64,000 nucleotides of DNA, from NCBI GenBank assembly GCA_030522415.1, contig CM060113.1, positions 16,015,651 to 16,079,650 on the forward strand, in the 5' to 3' direction. The number at the start of each line of letters is the position of its first letter. Position 1 is the first letter of the stretch. A program made the position numbers and the translations under genes. The stretch is from Channallabes apus. Taxonomy: Eukaryota > Chordata > Actinopteri > Siluriformes > Clariidae. Under the pieces are notes generated by a model, which worked only from the letters and a program-made list of their open reading frames with translations, was not told where the DNA came from and made no database searches. Below are positions 20,229 to 31,368 of the stretch, in pieces.

Positions 20229-21600
20229 TTAAACCTCCACTCTGTCATCTCATCGTATTCATTCCATAGTGCGCTATACACTTTATCCATCAACTATGAT
20301 TGTATACCTGGTTTGTTTCACCGTCACTACAGGTTACATGAAAATATTAGCGACAGTTTGGTGATTTAATTTATAATTTATATATTTAATTTTAATATAC
20401 GTCGAAATAAACGTTATTGGAAGAATTTTGTGCAATGTTTAATTTGCATAGAAAGTGCCGTCTTTCTTAATACTGTCATGCAAAAGGAGTGAAAAATCGA
20501 TTCCTGAGCAACTGATGTCAGCTAATTCAGGACATTCACTGTAGACAGCGCCTTGTAACATCGGACGTAAGAGGCAGCGACTTAAGACTCCTAAGGGACA
20601 GTTCGAGAAACACACTTAGAAAAGTAAAACTTTACGTAAGATATCTTTTGAAGAGTGTGCGTTATCGACAAACGTTTCTTACAAACAACACTCTAATAGC
20701 TGCTATTTAGTTTCTACTATATTCTTAATCTTCTTAAATTAAAGAGTTATGGAAAGACAATACAGTGTTATGTACATAGTATTACTCAATGTTTTACAAT
20801 GCACTCTGAACAATGTTTATCTCCATGTAATTATGAAATATTGATATAGTGTCAATATAATTACAATAAACTGAGCTTGTCAGTGTTCAAATTCTTACTT
20901 GAACTAAATTGATCTATGCTTTCCAGTATGATCTTTTTTCCAGTATGTTATGTATTAGCTATGTTATGTTACTAGCTTTTCCTGCGTTGCCCAAAGCAAC
21001 ACTGATTAGTATTTAATTAACCACTAATATTAACAGTATTTTTTTCTTAATATACACACTGCTTTCTTTTTTATTTATGGTCAATTTAATTAAATTTGTG
21101 AAGTTTTTTATTTAAAAGTAAAGATACAACTAAATTTGTATGCAACCCCCAGTTTGAAGACCAGTGTGTGGATGTGTATTGTGAAATGTAAATATATGTC
21201 TCTAGAGATCCTTTTACTGCCTCCCTGCTGACTCAGCAGAGCCGAACATGTTAGGACAAATCAACTCACCTTTTACATCACCAAGCAACCTTTGGACCCT
21301 TTACAGGAATTCAAATATTTGAACAGCCTGTCAGGTACATACTGTGGAGTCAGTTAATATATAACTACATCTTTGAAGAAAGAACATTACTTGCACACAG
21401 ATTTGTTGTGCTTATTAGATTTAACTACTGGATGAAACGTATGTTATGAGCACACAAGCTTAGAGATGGAAATCAATTCCAGTCTAGGACAGAGAAATAT
21501 GTTAAACACAGTGACATGCATGGTATATAATATTGTTCAAATCATGCCTATGGAATCATGTATTGTAACTAAGCATATACTCCTAATCTTATGTGAAGGT
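20229..21600. other. Spacer with possible Harbinger-like motifs
   Basis: 20560-20690 holds inverted CTTAAG/ACGTAAG-type motifs noted with the left part at 18951. The rest is AT-rich without supported features. Confidence 0.3.
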
Positions 21601-21601
21601 A

Positions 21602-21760
21602 CAATGCCGTGTAAAAGTATTTGCACCCTTCCCAATTATTTTTTATTTTTTGCATATTTGTCACATAAATCATTAAAAAACTTTAGTAAAAACTTATTAC
21701 ACCAAAGTAGATGCAGTTTTAAAATGATTTTATCTATTAAACCTAATAGATAAGCTGCTG
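21602..21760 (+). mobile_element. Left-end fragment of an old Tc1-like element
   Basis: GTGTAAAAGTATTTGCACCC, then TTTGCATATTTGTCACA and ATGCAGTTTTAAAATGA follow the layout of Tc1 left ends seen in copies A-F but are strongly diverged. Possible continuations of this old element lie at 25785-26060, 26434-26490 and 27086-27200. Confidence 0.65.
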
Positions 21761-21929
21761 TCATGACTGCTCCGACGTCTTTTTCTTTGGATTTGTTTTT
21801 GTAAAGTTAATTTTAAGTAACTTTAAAAAAAAAAAAAAGTGTATTAGGTATGATAGAGATACTCTTATTTCTTTTGGTATACAATGTACTCACAATTCAA
21901 TGTTTTTAATCCCGGATCCAAGTTGGCCG

Positions 21930-22175
21930 TGTGAAATCCTAAGGAAGCACAAAGGACACAACCCAAAGTGGCGGCCCCAGGGGAAACTATCCAGTATCAG
22001 GAACAGACTAAGAGCACAGCGCACACCTTTGCCTAGCATCGTCCACCAACGTCCAGTCACTGGAAAACAAGCTCAATGACCTCAGGTCCAGCATAAATTG
22101 CAAGAGAGACATTTGGGACCGCAATATCCTCTGCTTCACCGAGACATGGCAAAGCTGTCTACCGACAAAGAATAA
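21930..22175 (+). pseudogene. LINE endonuclease 5' fragment
   Basis: Across a frameshift it reads RTPLPSIV, then SLENKLNDL and ILCFTETW, the first boxes of the LINE endonuclease (compare SLDNKLDCL and FTETWLHEG at 16550). It breaks off at about 22175. It could be the 5' part of the LINE whose 3' part lies at 24820-25790. Confidence 0.75.
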
Positions 22176-22207
22176 TCAATTCAATTGGATAATACCAAAT
22201 CGGGTAT

Positions 22208-23085
22208 TAATTAATTACGAAAAAGGTAACGTAAGATCTGGGCAAATGTTTAGGCTTTAAAATACCTGACCAAGACAGCAGTTCTTTATAAAGAAACAAG
22301 AATATATTTGACTAATCTACGATACATAAAACTATGCTACTTAAACACATACACTCACACACATACAGAAGTTCAAAGGTGAAAGTTAATGGAGTTTTCT
22401 AGTACTGTTACTTGATCAAAGAAAGTCACAAAAGCAGAATCTTGGGTTTAATCTTTTTTTTAATTTTTTTAATTTTTAATTTTATAGAACTTTATTAATC
22501 CCAGAGGGAAATTGCTCAATTTTCACATATCCCAATTAGGAAACTGGGGTCAGAGTGCAGGGTCAGCCAGCTTACGGAGCAGCGCCCCTGGAGCAGATAG
22601 GGTTAAGGGCCTTGCTCAAGGGCTCAACAGTGGCAACTTGCCGATGCTGGGGTTCGAACCCCCGACCTTCCGATCAGTAACCCAGTAACCCACAGCCTTA
22701 ACCGACTGAGCCACCACTGCCCAATCTTATGGTTGTACTTATGAAGCGGGCACCAATTTTCAGCAAGGTGTGCAGCTTTATTTGTTTACTTGCGTTGCGT
22801 TTCGTTCTCATCCGGTGGTTTGACTCCAGCGAAGGGAATTAGGTGTTACTGATTGGTTGGTGCATTGAGGTTGAGATGACGTCTTTCAGGAAAGCCCTTC
22901 GGTGAAGCGCTAGTTGCCTGGTTATCGATGGCAGCGCTCTGAAACTTCTTCTGAGGGTTTCTTCATTGCAGCAACTTTGGAGTTCTGGCATGAAGTCTCG
23001 TTGAGGGTTCTTGAAGAGCGGATGACACCAGCAGATGCGGCGTAGCACCTGAAAGTCAACGACGATATCACAAAATCTAGTATTT
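22208..23085. repeat. Tandem duplication, unit 1 (with SINE)
   Basis: From the AAGATCTGGGCAAATGTTTA block to GAAGAGCGGATGACACCAGC this matches unit 2 (23086-23700) in order and orientation. The SINE at 22456-22722 is present only here. Without it the unit is about 610 bp. Neither unit has a clear gene. The pair might also be degenerate LTRs, but no TG..CA ends or internal region were seen. Confidence 0.8.
22456..22722 (-). mobile_element. tRNA-derived SINE, second type
   Basis: Minus strand: head with GGCTCAGTCGGTTAAGGC (A box) and GGGGTTCGAACCCC (B box), then CCACTGTTGAGCCCTTGAGC, a distinct 3' body ending CTGGGATTAATAAAGTTCTA and an A/T-rich tail. The target duplication AATCTT lies at 22450-22455 and 22723-22728. 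The head resembles the SINEs at 4348 and 33998 but the tail is different, so it was probably mobilised by a different LINE. Confidence 0.92.
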
Positions 23086-23216
23086 AGCAATTATGAGCAA
23101 GGTAACAAGATCTGGGCAAATGTTTAGACTTTAAAATACATGACCAAGACAACAGTTCTTTATAAAGAAACGAGAATTTATTTGAATAATCTATGATACA
23201 TGAAACTACGCTACTT

Positions 23217-23261
<45 letters not shown>

Positions 23262-23700
23262 AACAGTTTGGAAAGTGAAAAAGTACTGTTTACTAGATCA
23301 ACGAAAGTCACAAGAGCAGAGTCTTGGGTTTTATCTTACAGTTTAGTTATAAAACGAGCACCAACTTCAGCAAGGTATGCAGCTTTGTTTGTTTACTTGC
23401 GTTATGTTTTGTTCTTATCCGTTGGTTCACCTCCAGCGAAGGGAATAACGGCGTTGCTGATTGGTTGGTGCTTTGTTGTAGAGATGACGTCTTACAGCAA
23501 AGCCCTTTGGTGAGGGTGGCCTGGTTACTGATGGCTGCGCTCTGGAACTTCTCCTGTGAGTTTCTTCGTTGCAGGACTTTGGAGTTCTGGCACGAAGTCT
23601 CGTTGAGAGTTCTTGAAGAGCGGATGATGCCAGCAGAGGCGGCGTGGCGCCCGCAAGGTTGGAAGCCCAAGCTGCTTGGAAGATGTTGGAGGTTGCAGTC
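23086..23700. repeat. Tandem duplication, unit 2
   Basis: Second, SINE-free copy of the 22208 unit, with an expanded (AC)n tract at 23219-23257 where unit 1 has an imperfect ACACATACACTCACAC. Predicted peptides through it have no recognisable domain. Confidence 0.8.
23219..23257. repeat. (AC)n microsatellite
   Basis: About 19 uninterrupted AC units inside tandem unit 2. Confidence 0.95.
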
Positions 23701-24492
23701 CTAATGTTTTTATTCTCTTTTAACTCCTAATTCTTTTCCCTTCGGGGTCAGTCCGTCCCACGGGTGATTGGTCCAATCAGATGTGGTTGCCTGGCTTAGC
23801 CACGCCTCACGTGGTTCCTCCTGTTGTGCATAAATTAGCCCAGTGTTTCGGGTGTCACGTGTGACCCATCCGGTTGGAGTTTTTAATACTTTTTATAACT
23901 GTAATTTTGCATCAGCTCTGTTCATGCTACCAATTTCCCATGTTCACCAACATTTTTGAAATAAAGCCAGCTTGAGATTGACACCAAATTGACATTCCTT
24001 CCTTTATTTAATAAAAGAGGTTTGTGAATGCTGATTGCACCTTTAAAGTTATGCAGAATAATCAAACATATACACAGGAATAAAAGGTACTGATTAAATA
24101 TATGTAAATACGTTTTGCCCTATTGGCACAATTTAAAGATTTTTAAAATAGTGTCCATGCCGTATGCCTTTGTTCATTGAAAGGCATGTCTTCCGTAGGT
24201 CAAGAGTGTCTAGGTGTGACTTCCCCCCAGCTCGGGGTGAAGCTGTAAAACTATCTGCTTTGTTTCCCGGGTCGCCAATTTACACCCTTGGTTTTGGGGT
24301 CTACTTCAAAGCATCTGGTCTTGTGAAGTTTCTTGCAGCTTAGTTTTACAGACACCCCTTTCTGATCGCGGACCAGTTAAGATTATTGGGATGGCGACAA
24401 TGCATGTGGGGAGACTCTGGAATGTGATCCCTTGATTGCTCTCTCTGTGGGAGCCCCGTTATTCGCTAAAGATTGCAGTTAAGTGAAGAATT
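23701..24492. other. Unassigned region, partly LINE-like
   Basis: No frame longer than noise. 24190-24490 may be part of the adjacent L1-like LINE, but I could not read a clear domain. Confidence 0.3.
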
Positions 24493-24813
24493 TTGGGAGG
24501 AAGCCATAGGCAGAATACACTCCAGCTCTTCCTTTGCCCGTCTCTTATTCAGTTTAAGTTTAAGGTTTTGCACAGAGTCCATTATTCCAAATCAAGGCTA
24601 GCTGAAATATTTCCTGATGTTGAGGACAGATGTGACAGGTGCCACGCCTTTCCCTGTAACTTAAGTCATATGTTCTTTTTCTGCCCAAACCTGCTAAATG
24701 GGCTTCGTTTTTTTTTTCTTTTCATCTGAAAATGATAATACATTTAATTTGTTGTTTTTTATATGTTTATGTATGACAATTGTTCAATAAATTTTTTTTG
24801 AAAAAAAAAAAAG
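24493..24813 (+). mobile_element. 5'-truncated L1-like LINE 3' end
   Basis: The frame contains FKVLHRVHYSKSRLAEIFP and CDRCHAFPCNLSHMFFFCPN, the C-terminal Cys/His block typical of L1-group LINEs, then AATAAA-like sequence and an A-rich tail at 24793-24813. Truncation at the 5' side with a 3' poly(A) is the usual product of L1 retrotransposition. Confidence 0.82.
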
Positions 24814-24819
24814 GAATCT

Positions 24820-25790
24820 GGAGAACTGATGCCATAGGAACAACCTCCTCCTGAAAGTCAGCAAGACAAAGGAGCTGATAGTGGACTTCTGTACAAAAGC
24901 AGCAGAGGAACTACCAGACCCCCATCATCGATGAGAACCCAGTGGAGAGAGTGGACAGCTTCATATACCTTGGTGTTTACATCACACAGGACCTGTCATG
25001 GAGCTGTCATATCAACACCATGGCGAAAAAATCTCAGCAGCATCTCTCCCTGATGGGAAACATCACAACCTGGTTTGGGAACAACACGATGCAGGACACA
25101 TGAGCTCAAGAGAGGGTGGTGTGATCAGCTAAGCATATCATCCATACCAAGCTACCTGACCTGCACTCAATCTACTGCAAGCTGTTCTGGACCAAGACCA
25201 GGAAGATTGTGAAAGATCTCAGCCACCTCAACAATGGACGGTTCTCTTGAAGGCGAATCTGCTCCCTGTAGGCCAACACAGAGAGACTGAGGACAAGCTT
25301 CTTCCCACAGGCTATACAAACTCTCAATCATAACACCACATAGGACCTAACATTCTGATCTGCTTTCTCACCCAAAACAATCTCATTACACTACATTATA
25401 CATTACATACATTACATTACATTATATACTGCACATTTTGCGCACCATGAAACTTTGAATTTGGCTTTGCACATTATCCTGCACATTGCACATTGTCTTG
25501 CTCATGACTAGACATGGTTTCTATAATCCATTGCTATTCTATTTCATTTTCTTATTTTTACATCCTGTATTTTTTTAAGCTAAAGTTTTTTTTCATCTTT
25601 TCTATTTTTCTATATTTCTAAAAAAAAAATACAATATAGTCCTATTTGAAAACCCTTATTTTTATTAATTTTTTTCTTTTAGATCATCAACAGACTTGTA
25701 CTGTAAGCTTTCACTACATATCATATTGTGTATGACTGTGTTTGTGAGGAATTAAATTTTATTTTATTTTTAAATTGAAATTTAAGGGAA
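24820..25790 (+). pseudogene. Rex1/L2-group LINE 3' fragment
   Basis: Pieces in changing frames read NLLLKVSKTKELIVDF (end of the reverse transcriptase), VDSFIYLGVYITQDLSWS, TWFGNN and TERLRTSFFPQAIQTLN. These are the conserved downstream blocks also seen at 13998-14360. It is followed by a TGCACATT-rich 3' UTR. Many stops and frameshifts show it is old. Confidence 0.8.
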
Positions 25791-26060
25791 AAAACCTGTT
25801 CAAGCCTACCTGGCCCTATGTGAGAAAGTAATTGCCACCTTCTAAATCATGAATAAACTGTGATTTTTAGAAAGCTGAGTTAAATTTCACTTGCCACAAT
25901 TAGGCCTGATTTTTTAGCATGAGTGATGCCAAAATTCCTCCCTAGCGATGTGAAAGACTCATTGAAATTTTTATTTCAGTTATTGTCTCCAAGGGTGGAA
26001 CAACCAGTTGTTAGGTTTAGGATGCAATTACGTTTTGCATAAGGCCAGGCAGGTTTGGAT
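25785..26060 (+). mobile_element. Old Tc1-like 3' fragment
   Basis: CCTGGCCCTATGTGAGAAAG, then AAAATTCCTCC, GGTGGAACAACCAGTTGTTA and GGTTTGGAT are diverged versions of the inner repeat, transposase end (GGPTSY region) and right inner repeat of Tc1 elements. Most of the transposase gene is deleted. Confidence 0.72.
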
Positions 26061-26433
26061 TCCCTCCGATCCTCCAGCACTGCTCGCCTCATCCCACCAT
26101 CTCTCAGGGATCGAGGGCGGCATTCATCCAGGCTCTTTTCTGTTCTGGCACCTAGGTGGTGGAACGAACTTCCTCTAGATGTCCGTACAGCAGAGACTTT
26201 GACTATCTTTAAACGACTCAAGACGCATCTGTTTCTCCAGTACTTGGACTACCCCCCCCAAAAAAAAAAATAAAATCCCTCTTCCCAGTTGTGTTGGACA
26301 AATGGCACTTAGTTATTAACCTAGTTAACCCAGTGTAAGTATGTATCCAGTGGTGTAAACTTTAAAGCACTTTTTGTAAGGCGCTCTGGATAAGAGCGTC
26401 TGCCAAATGCCTAAATGTAAATGTAAATGTAAT
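26061..26433 (+). mobile_element. L2-type LINE 3' end inserted in old Tc1
   Basis: Encodes a C-terminal piece reading RLIPPSLRDRGRHSSRLFSV, then WWNELPLDVRTAETLTIF and KTHLF, the last conserved block of L2-type LINE proteins. It ends GCTCTGGATAAGAGCGTCTG, CCAAATGCC and TAAATG repeats. The old Tc1 sequence stops at GGTTTGGAT on its left and resumes at about 26434, so this is an insertion. Its tail is shared with the SINEs at 4348 and 33998. Confidence 0.82.
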
Positions 26434-26490
26434 AGCTTTTTTCCTGTAATAAATGAAATTCAATTTAAAAACTGCATTCTTCATTAAGAC
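26434..26490 (+). mobile_element. Old Tc1-like fragment, continuation
   Basis: TTCCTGTAATAAATG and TTTAAAAACTGCATT match the right-end interior of Tc1 copies (compare about 2060-2090). Confidence 0.55.
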
Positions 26491-26494
26491 TCAC

Positions 26495-27085
26495 AGGCAT
26501 TCAAGTTACGAATTTCCGCAGATACGAACTGCGGTTCAATCACGGAAGTTTTTCACATATATTATACAAAAAATATACACTGCAGTGCACTAGAAACAAA
26601 TATTTATAATTTTATAAAATATTTTCAGTGTGTAAGTGAATGTATCAAAAGGTCCAATATATAAAAAGGTCCAGTATATTGTATGTGTGTGTCTGTGGAG
26701 GTGTAGGAGAAATTAATTTCAATGAATCAATCAATTTAGTTTCAATGAATGATGAACGATGATAAAGAAGCACGATGATAAAAATGGCTGTCCTGATGGT
26801 GACTAATCCTAATTTAGGATATTCATCAACAAAAAAGAGTTCAAAGTCCAATACAGTGGAAAACAGTTCAGAGACAAAATGGCTTCTTTTTTTTAGGCAC
26901 AATTATGGTTTTTGGCCACATGATGGCAGTGTGATCATTTAGTCAAGTGGATTGGAATGCTTTACATTGTATATTCATGTAAAGGGCGTATAGACTCACT
27001 TTGTCGGACTTAAGAACAAATCGGACTTATGAACATGCTCCTGGAAAGGAACTCATTCATTAGTCAGGGACTAGCTGTAGTTGTC
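26495..27085. mobile_element. Possible mariner/Tigger-like remnant
   Basis: The left side has CAAGTTACGAATTTCCGCAG and the right side TCGGACTTAAGAAC followed by GTCAGGGACTAGCTGTAG, resembling the 'CAGGGAGTCCCCGACTTACGAA' style ends of mariner-group elements. No transposase is left. Confidence 0.45.
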
Positions 27086-27200
27086 TTTGTATAATAAAAT
27101 TAATTTGATGATCAGAAATATTTAAGTGTGACAAATGTGGTATGGGAATCCTATATTTATAATCACGAAGGATCAAATACTTTTTATTATGGCACTGTAA
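27086..27200 (+). mobile_element. Old Tc1-like right end
   Basis: TTGATGATCAGAAATATTTA, then GTGTGACAAATGTGG and CAAATACTTTTTATTATGGC follow the outer right end of Tc1 elements (compare 2130-2215). Confidence 0.6.
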
Positions 27201-27659
27201 GTTTTATTGGTTTCCACAATGATCATTCATGACACAAATCTATTTTCATTTCATCCACTCACTGGATGATTTCTTTGGTTATGTTGCAATTAATGCCTGA
27301 AAAATACTAGGTAAAACACAGAATGCTGAGGTTTTTTTAATGCTCATATTAAAATTGCCTTATGTATTACTCTTCTCTGTAGTGGATGTCAAGACTTTGT
27401 ACTTGTGTTGCGCAGTATACCAGGACTAAAAGAGTACTGTGGTATTAGAATTTTTAAATGGTAATATACCAGAATTTAGGAATAACTTTTACTATGCATA
27501 TGTCTGTATGGTCTAATAGGGATCTATCTCCCTAAGCACTTCTTAAGTTTGTAATATGAACTGCATTAAGTGTGCCATGAAGAACAGTAGAGAGAGTAGA
27601 GCACTTTTTCGTTTCATTCAAAGGGTAGACTGAGATGGCCATAGGTTTTTTTTTTTTTT
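27201..27659. other. Spacer, nothing recognised
   Basis: AT-rich, no supported feature. Confidence 0.4.
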
Positions 27660-27735
27660 GTTAGGTGACAGATGAAGTATATCGCCCTCCTATATGGACC
27701 AAGGAAAACAAGTTAGGTTTCAATCATTCAAAATT
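27660..27735. repeat. Duplicated TTAGGTGACAGATG segment, copy 1
   Basis: About 75 bp from TTAGGTGACAGATG through GGACCAAG to GGTTTCAATCATT recur at 28208-28278 with moderate divergence. Confidence 0.75.
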
Positions 27736-28207
27736 CATATTCAAAAATATGTCAGTGCTGTTTTGTTTTGTTTTTAATGCAACTAAATGAATAATTGGGG
27801 CACAGTGACTAATGTATGATTGGGTGTGTGAGCGTATACACCTGTGCCCTACAATAGATTGACACCCAATTCTGTGTATTCCTGCTCTGTGTCCTGAGTT
27901 CCCTAGGATAGGCTTGAGGCCCCCAAAGGCCTTCCATAGGATAAGCATCATTTACTGTAAACTGAATTAAACAAATACTTAATTACCTGAAAAAGCTTAC
28001 CTGAAAACGCTTTGACAAAGATGGACATACATTTGTTAAATTTCCTAATGTTTAAGGCCAAAGGTTGATGTAATTTAATAATTGTGCTAAATTTGTATAT
28101 AATAATTGTCTTAAGGTTGATTCCTGTGCTGGAAGAATACAGAATTACTGTAGATGAGGCAATACATTTAGCTATTTTAAATGGCTGTAGTCATTAGGTG
28201 ACATTTT

Positions 28208-28278
28208 GTTAGGTGACAGATGTAGTGTATCACACTCATATAAGGACCAAGAAAAACAAGAAAGGTTTCAATCATTAA
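28208..28278. repeat. Duplicated TTAGGTGACAGATG segment, copy 2
   Basis: Second copy of the 27660-27735 segment, same orientation, about 550 bp downstream. Confidence 0.75.
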
Positions 28279-28674
28279 AAAAAAATACCCTTCATAAATA
28301 ATACCATCAGAAACAATAGCCTGCTAACGTGTATCATTAATTAGCTTGACTCCAAGTGGGCACACCAACATCTCACAAGCCACCAATTGCTTCATATTTA
28401 CCAAAGACAAGTGACCCTTTGTCATAAATATTTACAAGAATTCTAAAAAGCAAGAATGATTCCATGTCACTGGGCCAATTAATGGGATTTAAGGAGACTA
28501 CATTCATAAAAAACAATTCTATCTCCTTCTAACCTTGCTGATTTTTTGCTGAGAATTGATTTGCAATTGTGTGGCTGTTGTTAAAATAGGCATTTTGGTA
28601 ACTATTAAAACTACAATAGAAAACATGAAAATATTAATCATAGCGCAAAAAAAAACTTTGTTTTTCCTGTTGCT
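28279..28674. other. Spacer, possible host single-copy DNA
   Basis: No match to other repeats in the window and no gene recognised. Confidence 0.35.
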
Positions 28675-28887
28675 TTTCGGAAATGACATGACTTTTATAT
28701 GCATGGCATAATGTTATATGAAATATCACATTTATAATTTCCTTTGTCAGATGCTACTTTTTAAGAACTAATACAATTCATGACAGACCTAGTCTGGAAA
28801 CATTAGAGAAATCAAATATTCTCTTTCCCCTGATAATTTTTCCCTTAGGAAGCACAACAGTAGAACTAACTAAGTTTAGAAGAGTCT
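28675..28887. repeat. Local duplication, copy 1
   Basis: About 200 bp containing TATATGAAATATCACATTTA, CATGACAGACCTAGTCTGG and CTAACTAAGTTTAGAAGAG is repeated at 29566-29775 with few differences. Confidence 0.9.
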
Positions 28888-29565
28888 CTTTGCAGTGCTC
28901 ATTAATCACCAACTCCTTTGCAGTACTTAAAGCTATTCAAGCCTAAAATGCTAATTACACTGTCGTGTTTACTTACCTTACTCAACCAATCCAAGAGAAA
29001 AGTGAGCATGCAAATCCCTGAAATGTCAGCAGTGTTAAATATCAAGAAGATGACAAAATGTCATATTCATCAAATCAAGCAGAACATAAAAAAATGGGCA
29101 CATGCTGCATCTCTTTATCAATTTGTAGATCCATTTGCTTTTGTTTGGTTTCTGATTTTTTCATAATTAGATTTTTCTAATTCTGGATCTGCTCTAACAG
29201 TAAACACTGGAAGAATTAGAAGAAGCTACATCTGAAAAATGAAAAGAGAAAGCAAATAATAACTTCTTTTAGATGGATAAGAGTGATGATAGTGTATTAC
29301 CGAACATGAAGCCTTAAGATGAGCAAAAGATGTCAGCACACACTTTTAATATTTGGATTAAACAAAGTACACTTTGTATTCAGAAATATGTGGGGATTAT
29401 GGGAGTAAACTCTGGAAATTCAATATCAACAGCGTTAATATGTGTGCGTAAGTAAGTATTGGAGCATTTTTATTATAACGTTGAATCAAAAAGGGTAATA
29501 AATAAACAGAACTTGAGCTTAATCCAGTTAGGTATATGAAGTGTGTGTGTGTGTGTTGTTTTAGG
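28888..29565. other. Spacer between local duplicates
   Basis: The open frame at 28918-29166 has no recognisable domain and is probably chance. Confidence 0.35.
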
Positions 29566-29770
29566 AAAAGACATATGACTTTATATGCATGTCATAATGT
29601 TATATGAAATATCACATTTAGAATTTCCTTTGTCAGGTGCAACATTTTAAGAACTAATACAATTCATGACAGACCTAGTCTGGAAACATTAGAGAAATCA
29701 AATATTCTCTTTCCCCTGATAATATTTCCCTTAGTAAGCACAACAATAGAACTAACTAAGTTTAGAAGAG

Positions 29771-29775
<5 letters not shown>
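29566..29775. repeat. Local duplication, copy 2
   Basis: Same order and orientation as 28675-28887. It ends at TTTAGAAGAGTCTC, after which an (AT)n tract and Tc1 copy C replace the continuation seen after copy 1. Confidence 0.9.

Positions 29776-29815
<40 letters not shown>
29776..29815. repeat. (AT)n microsatellite
   Basis: About 20 AT units directly abutting the left end of Tc1 copy C. The last TA serves as its target site. Confidence 0.95.
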
Positions 29816-29818
<3 letters not shown>

Positions 29819-31168
29819 TGGTGTGAAAAACTATTTGCCCCCTTCCTGATTTCTTATTCTTTTGCATGTTTGTCACACTTAAATGTTTCTGCTCATCAAA
29901 AACCGTTAACTATTAGTCAAAGATAACATAATTGAACACAAAATGCAGTTTTTAAATGAAGGTTTACGTTATTAAGGGAGAAAAAAACTCCAAATCTACA
30001 TGGCCCTGTGTGAAAAAGTGATTGCCCCCCTTGATGGAAAATAACAACTGTGGTTTATCACACCTGAGTTCAATTTCTGTAGTCACCCCCATGCCTGATT
30101 ACTGCCACACCTGTTTCAATCAAGAAATCACTTAAATAGGAGCTACCTGACACAGAGAAGTAGACCAAAATCACCTCAAAAGTTAGACATCATGCCAAGA
30201 TCAAAAGAAATTCAGGAACAAATGAGAACAAAAGTAATTGAGATCTATCAGTCTGGTAAAGGTTATGAAGCCATTTCTAAAGCTTTGGGACTCCAGCGAA
30301 CCAGAGTGAGAGCCATTATCCACAAATGGCAAAAACATGGAACAGTGGTGAACCTTCCCAGGAGTGGCCAGCCGACCAAAATTACCCCACGATCGTAGAG
30401 ACAACTCATCCGAGAGGCCACAAAAGACCCCAGGACAACATCTAAAGAACTGCAGGCCTCACTTGCCTCAATTAAGGTCAGTGCTCACGACTCAGAGACT
30501 GATCAAAAATGGCCTCCATGGCAGATTTCCAAGGCGCAAACCACTTTTAAGCAAAAAGAACATTAAGGCTCGTCTCAATTTTGCTAAAAAACATCTCAAT
30601 GATTGCCAAGACTTTTGGGAACATTCCTTGTGGACCGACGAGACAAAAGTTGAACTTTTTGGAAGGTGCGTGTCCCGTTACAACTGGCGTAAAAGTAACA
30701 CAGCATTTCAGAAAAAGAACATCATACCAACAGTAAAATATGGTGGTGGTAGTGTGATGGTCTGGGGTTGTTTTGCTGCTTCAGGACCTGGAAGGCTTGC
30801 TGTGATAGATGGAACCATGAATTCTACTGTCTACCAAAAAATCCTGAAGGAGAATGTCCGGCCATCTGTTCGTCAACTCAAGCTGAAGCGATCTTGGGTG
30901 CTGCAGCAGGACAATGACCCAAAACACACCAGCAAATCCACCTCTGAATGGCTGAAGAAAAACAAAATGAAGACTTTGGAGTGGCCTAGTCAAAGTCCTG
31001 ACCTGAATCCTATTGAGATGTTGTGGCATGACCTTAAAAAGGCGGTTCATGCTAGAAAACCCTCAAATAAAGCTGAATTACAACAATTCTGCAAAGATGA
31101 GTGGGCCAAATTCCTCCAGAGCGCTGTAAAAGACTCGTTGCAAGTTATCGCAAACGCTTGATTGAAGT
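29816..31168 (+). mobile_element. Tc1-like transposon, copy C, 3'-truncated
   Basis: The left end CAGTGGTGTGAAAAACTATT with inner repeat is intact. The element breaks off at 31168, within the last transposase codons, and the right inverted repeat is missing, so it cannot move. It belongs to the A/C/D subfamily. Confidence 0.95.
30192..31161 (+). pseudogene. Tc1 transposase, copy C, broken and truncated
   Basis: The start MPRSKEIQEQMRTKVIEIYQ is intact. A TAG at 30396-30398 is the same C-to-T stop as in copy A. The 11-nt net deletion near 30490 is shared with A and D, and a 1-nt deletion near 31109 shifts the last residues. The central part with WTDE, QQDND and NPIE is readable in the shifted frame. 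The C-terminal GGPTSY is lost with the truncation. Confidence 0.93.
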
Positions 31169-31347
31169 GAATGTTGACTATACACGTGGCGCACGCGCAC
31201 TGAGACCAAGCAGGAGAGACATTTACCCACTATACTGCTTGGATTTCAAGACCTTGTTCGTTTACCTTGTTTGAATTTTTTTATCGTCTTGCAAAACATT
31301 CACAGATAAAGGTACTCGCAATCTAAGGTATCACTGCATTATTTTCT
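31169..31347. mobile_element. DNA-transposon end fragment, CTCGCAATC family
   Basis: ATGTTGACTATA, GCGCACTGAGACC, TCTTGCAAAACATTCACAG and GTACTCGCAATC recur in the same order at 50283-50513. It ends with a CACTG-like terminus. It abuts the broken right side of Tc1 copy C. Confidence 0.65.
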
Positions 31348-31368
31348 TATATAATATATATACACATA

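Noticed and set aside
18951..20700. A complete Harbinger element spanning the TTAA MITE
   Set aside because: The CTTAAG-type motifs at the two sides are suggestive but I could not align terminal repeats or find a 3-bp duplication.
23347..23704. Open frames of 106-126 codons in the tandem duplication
   Set aside because: Unit 1 of the duplication does not preserve the same frame and no domain is recognisable.
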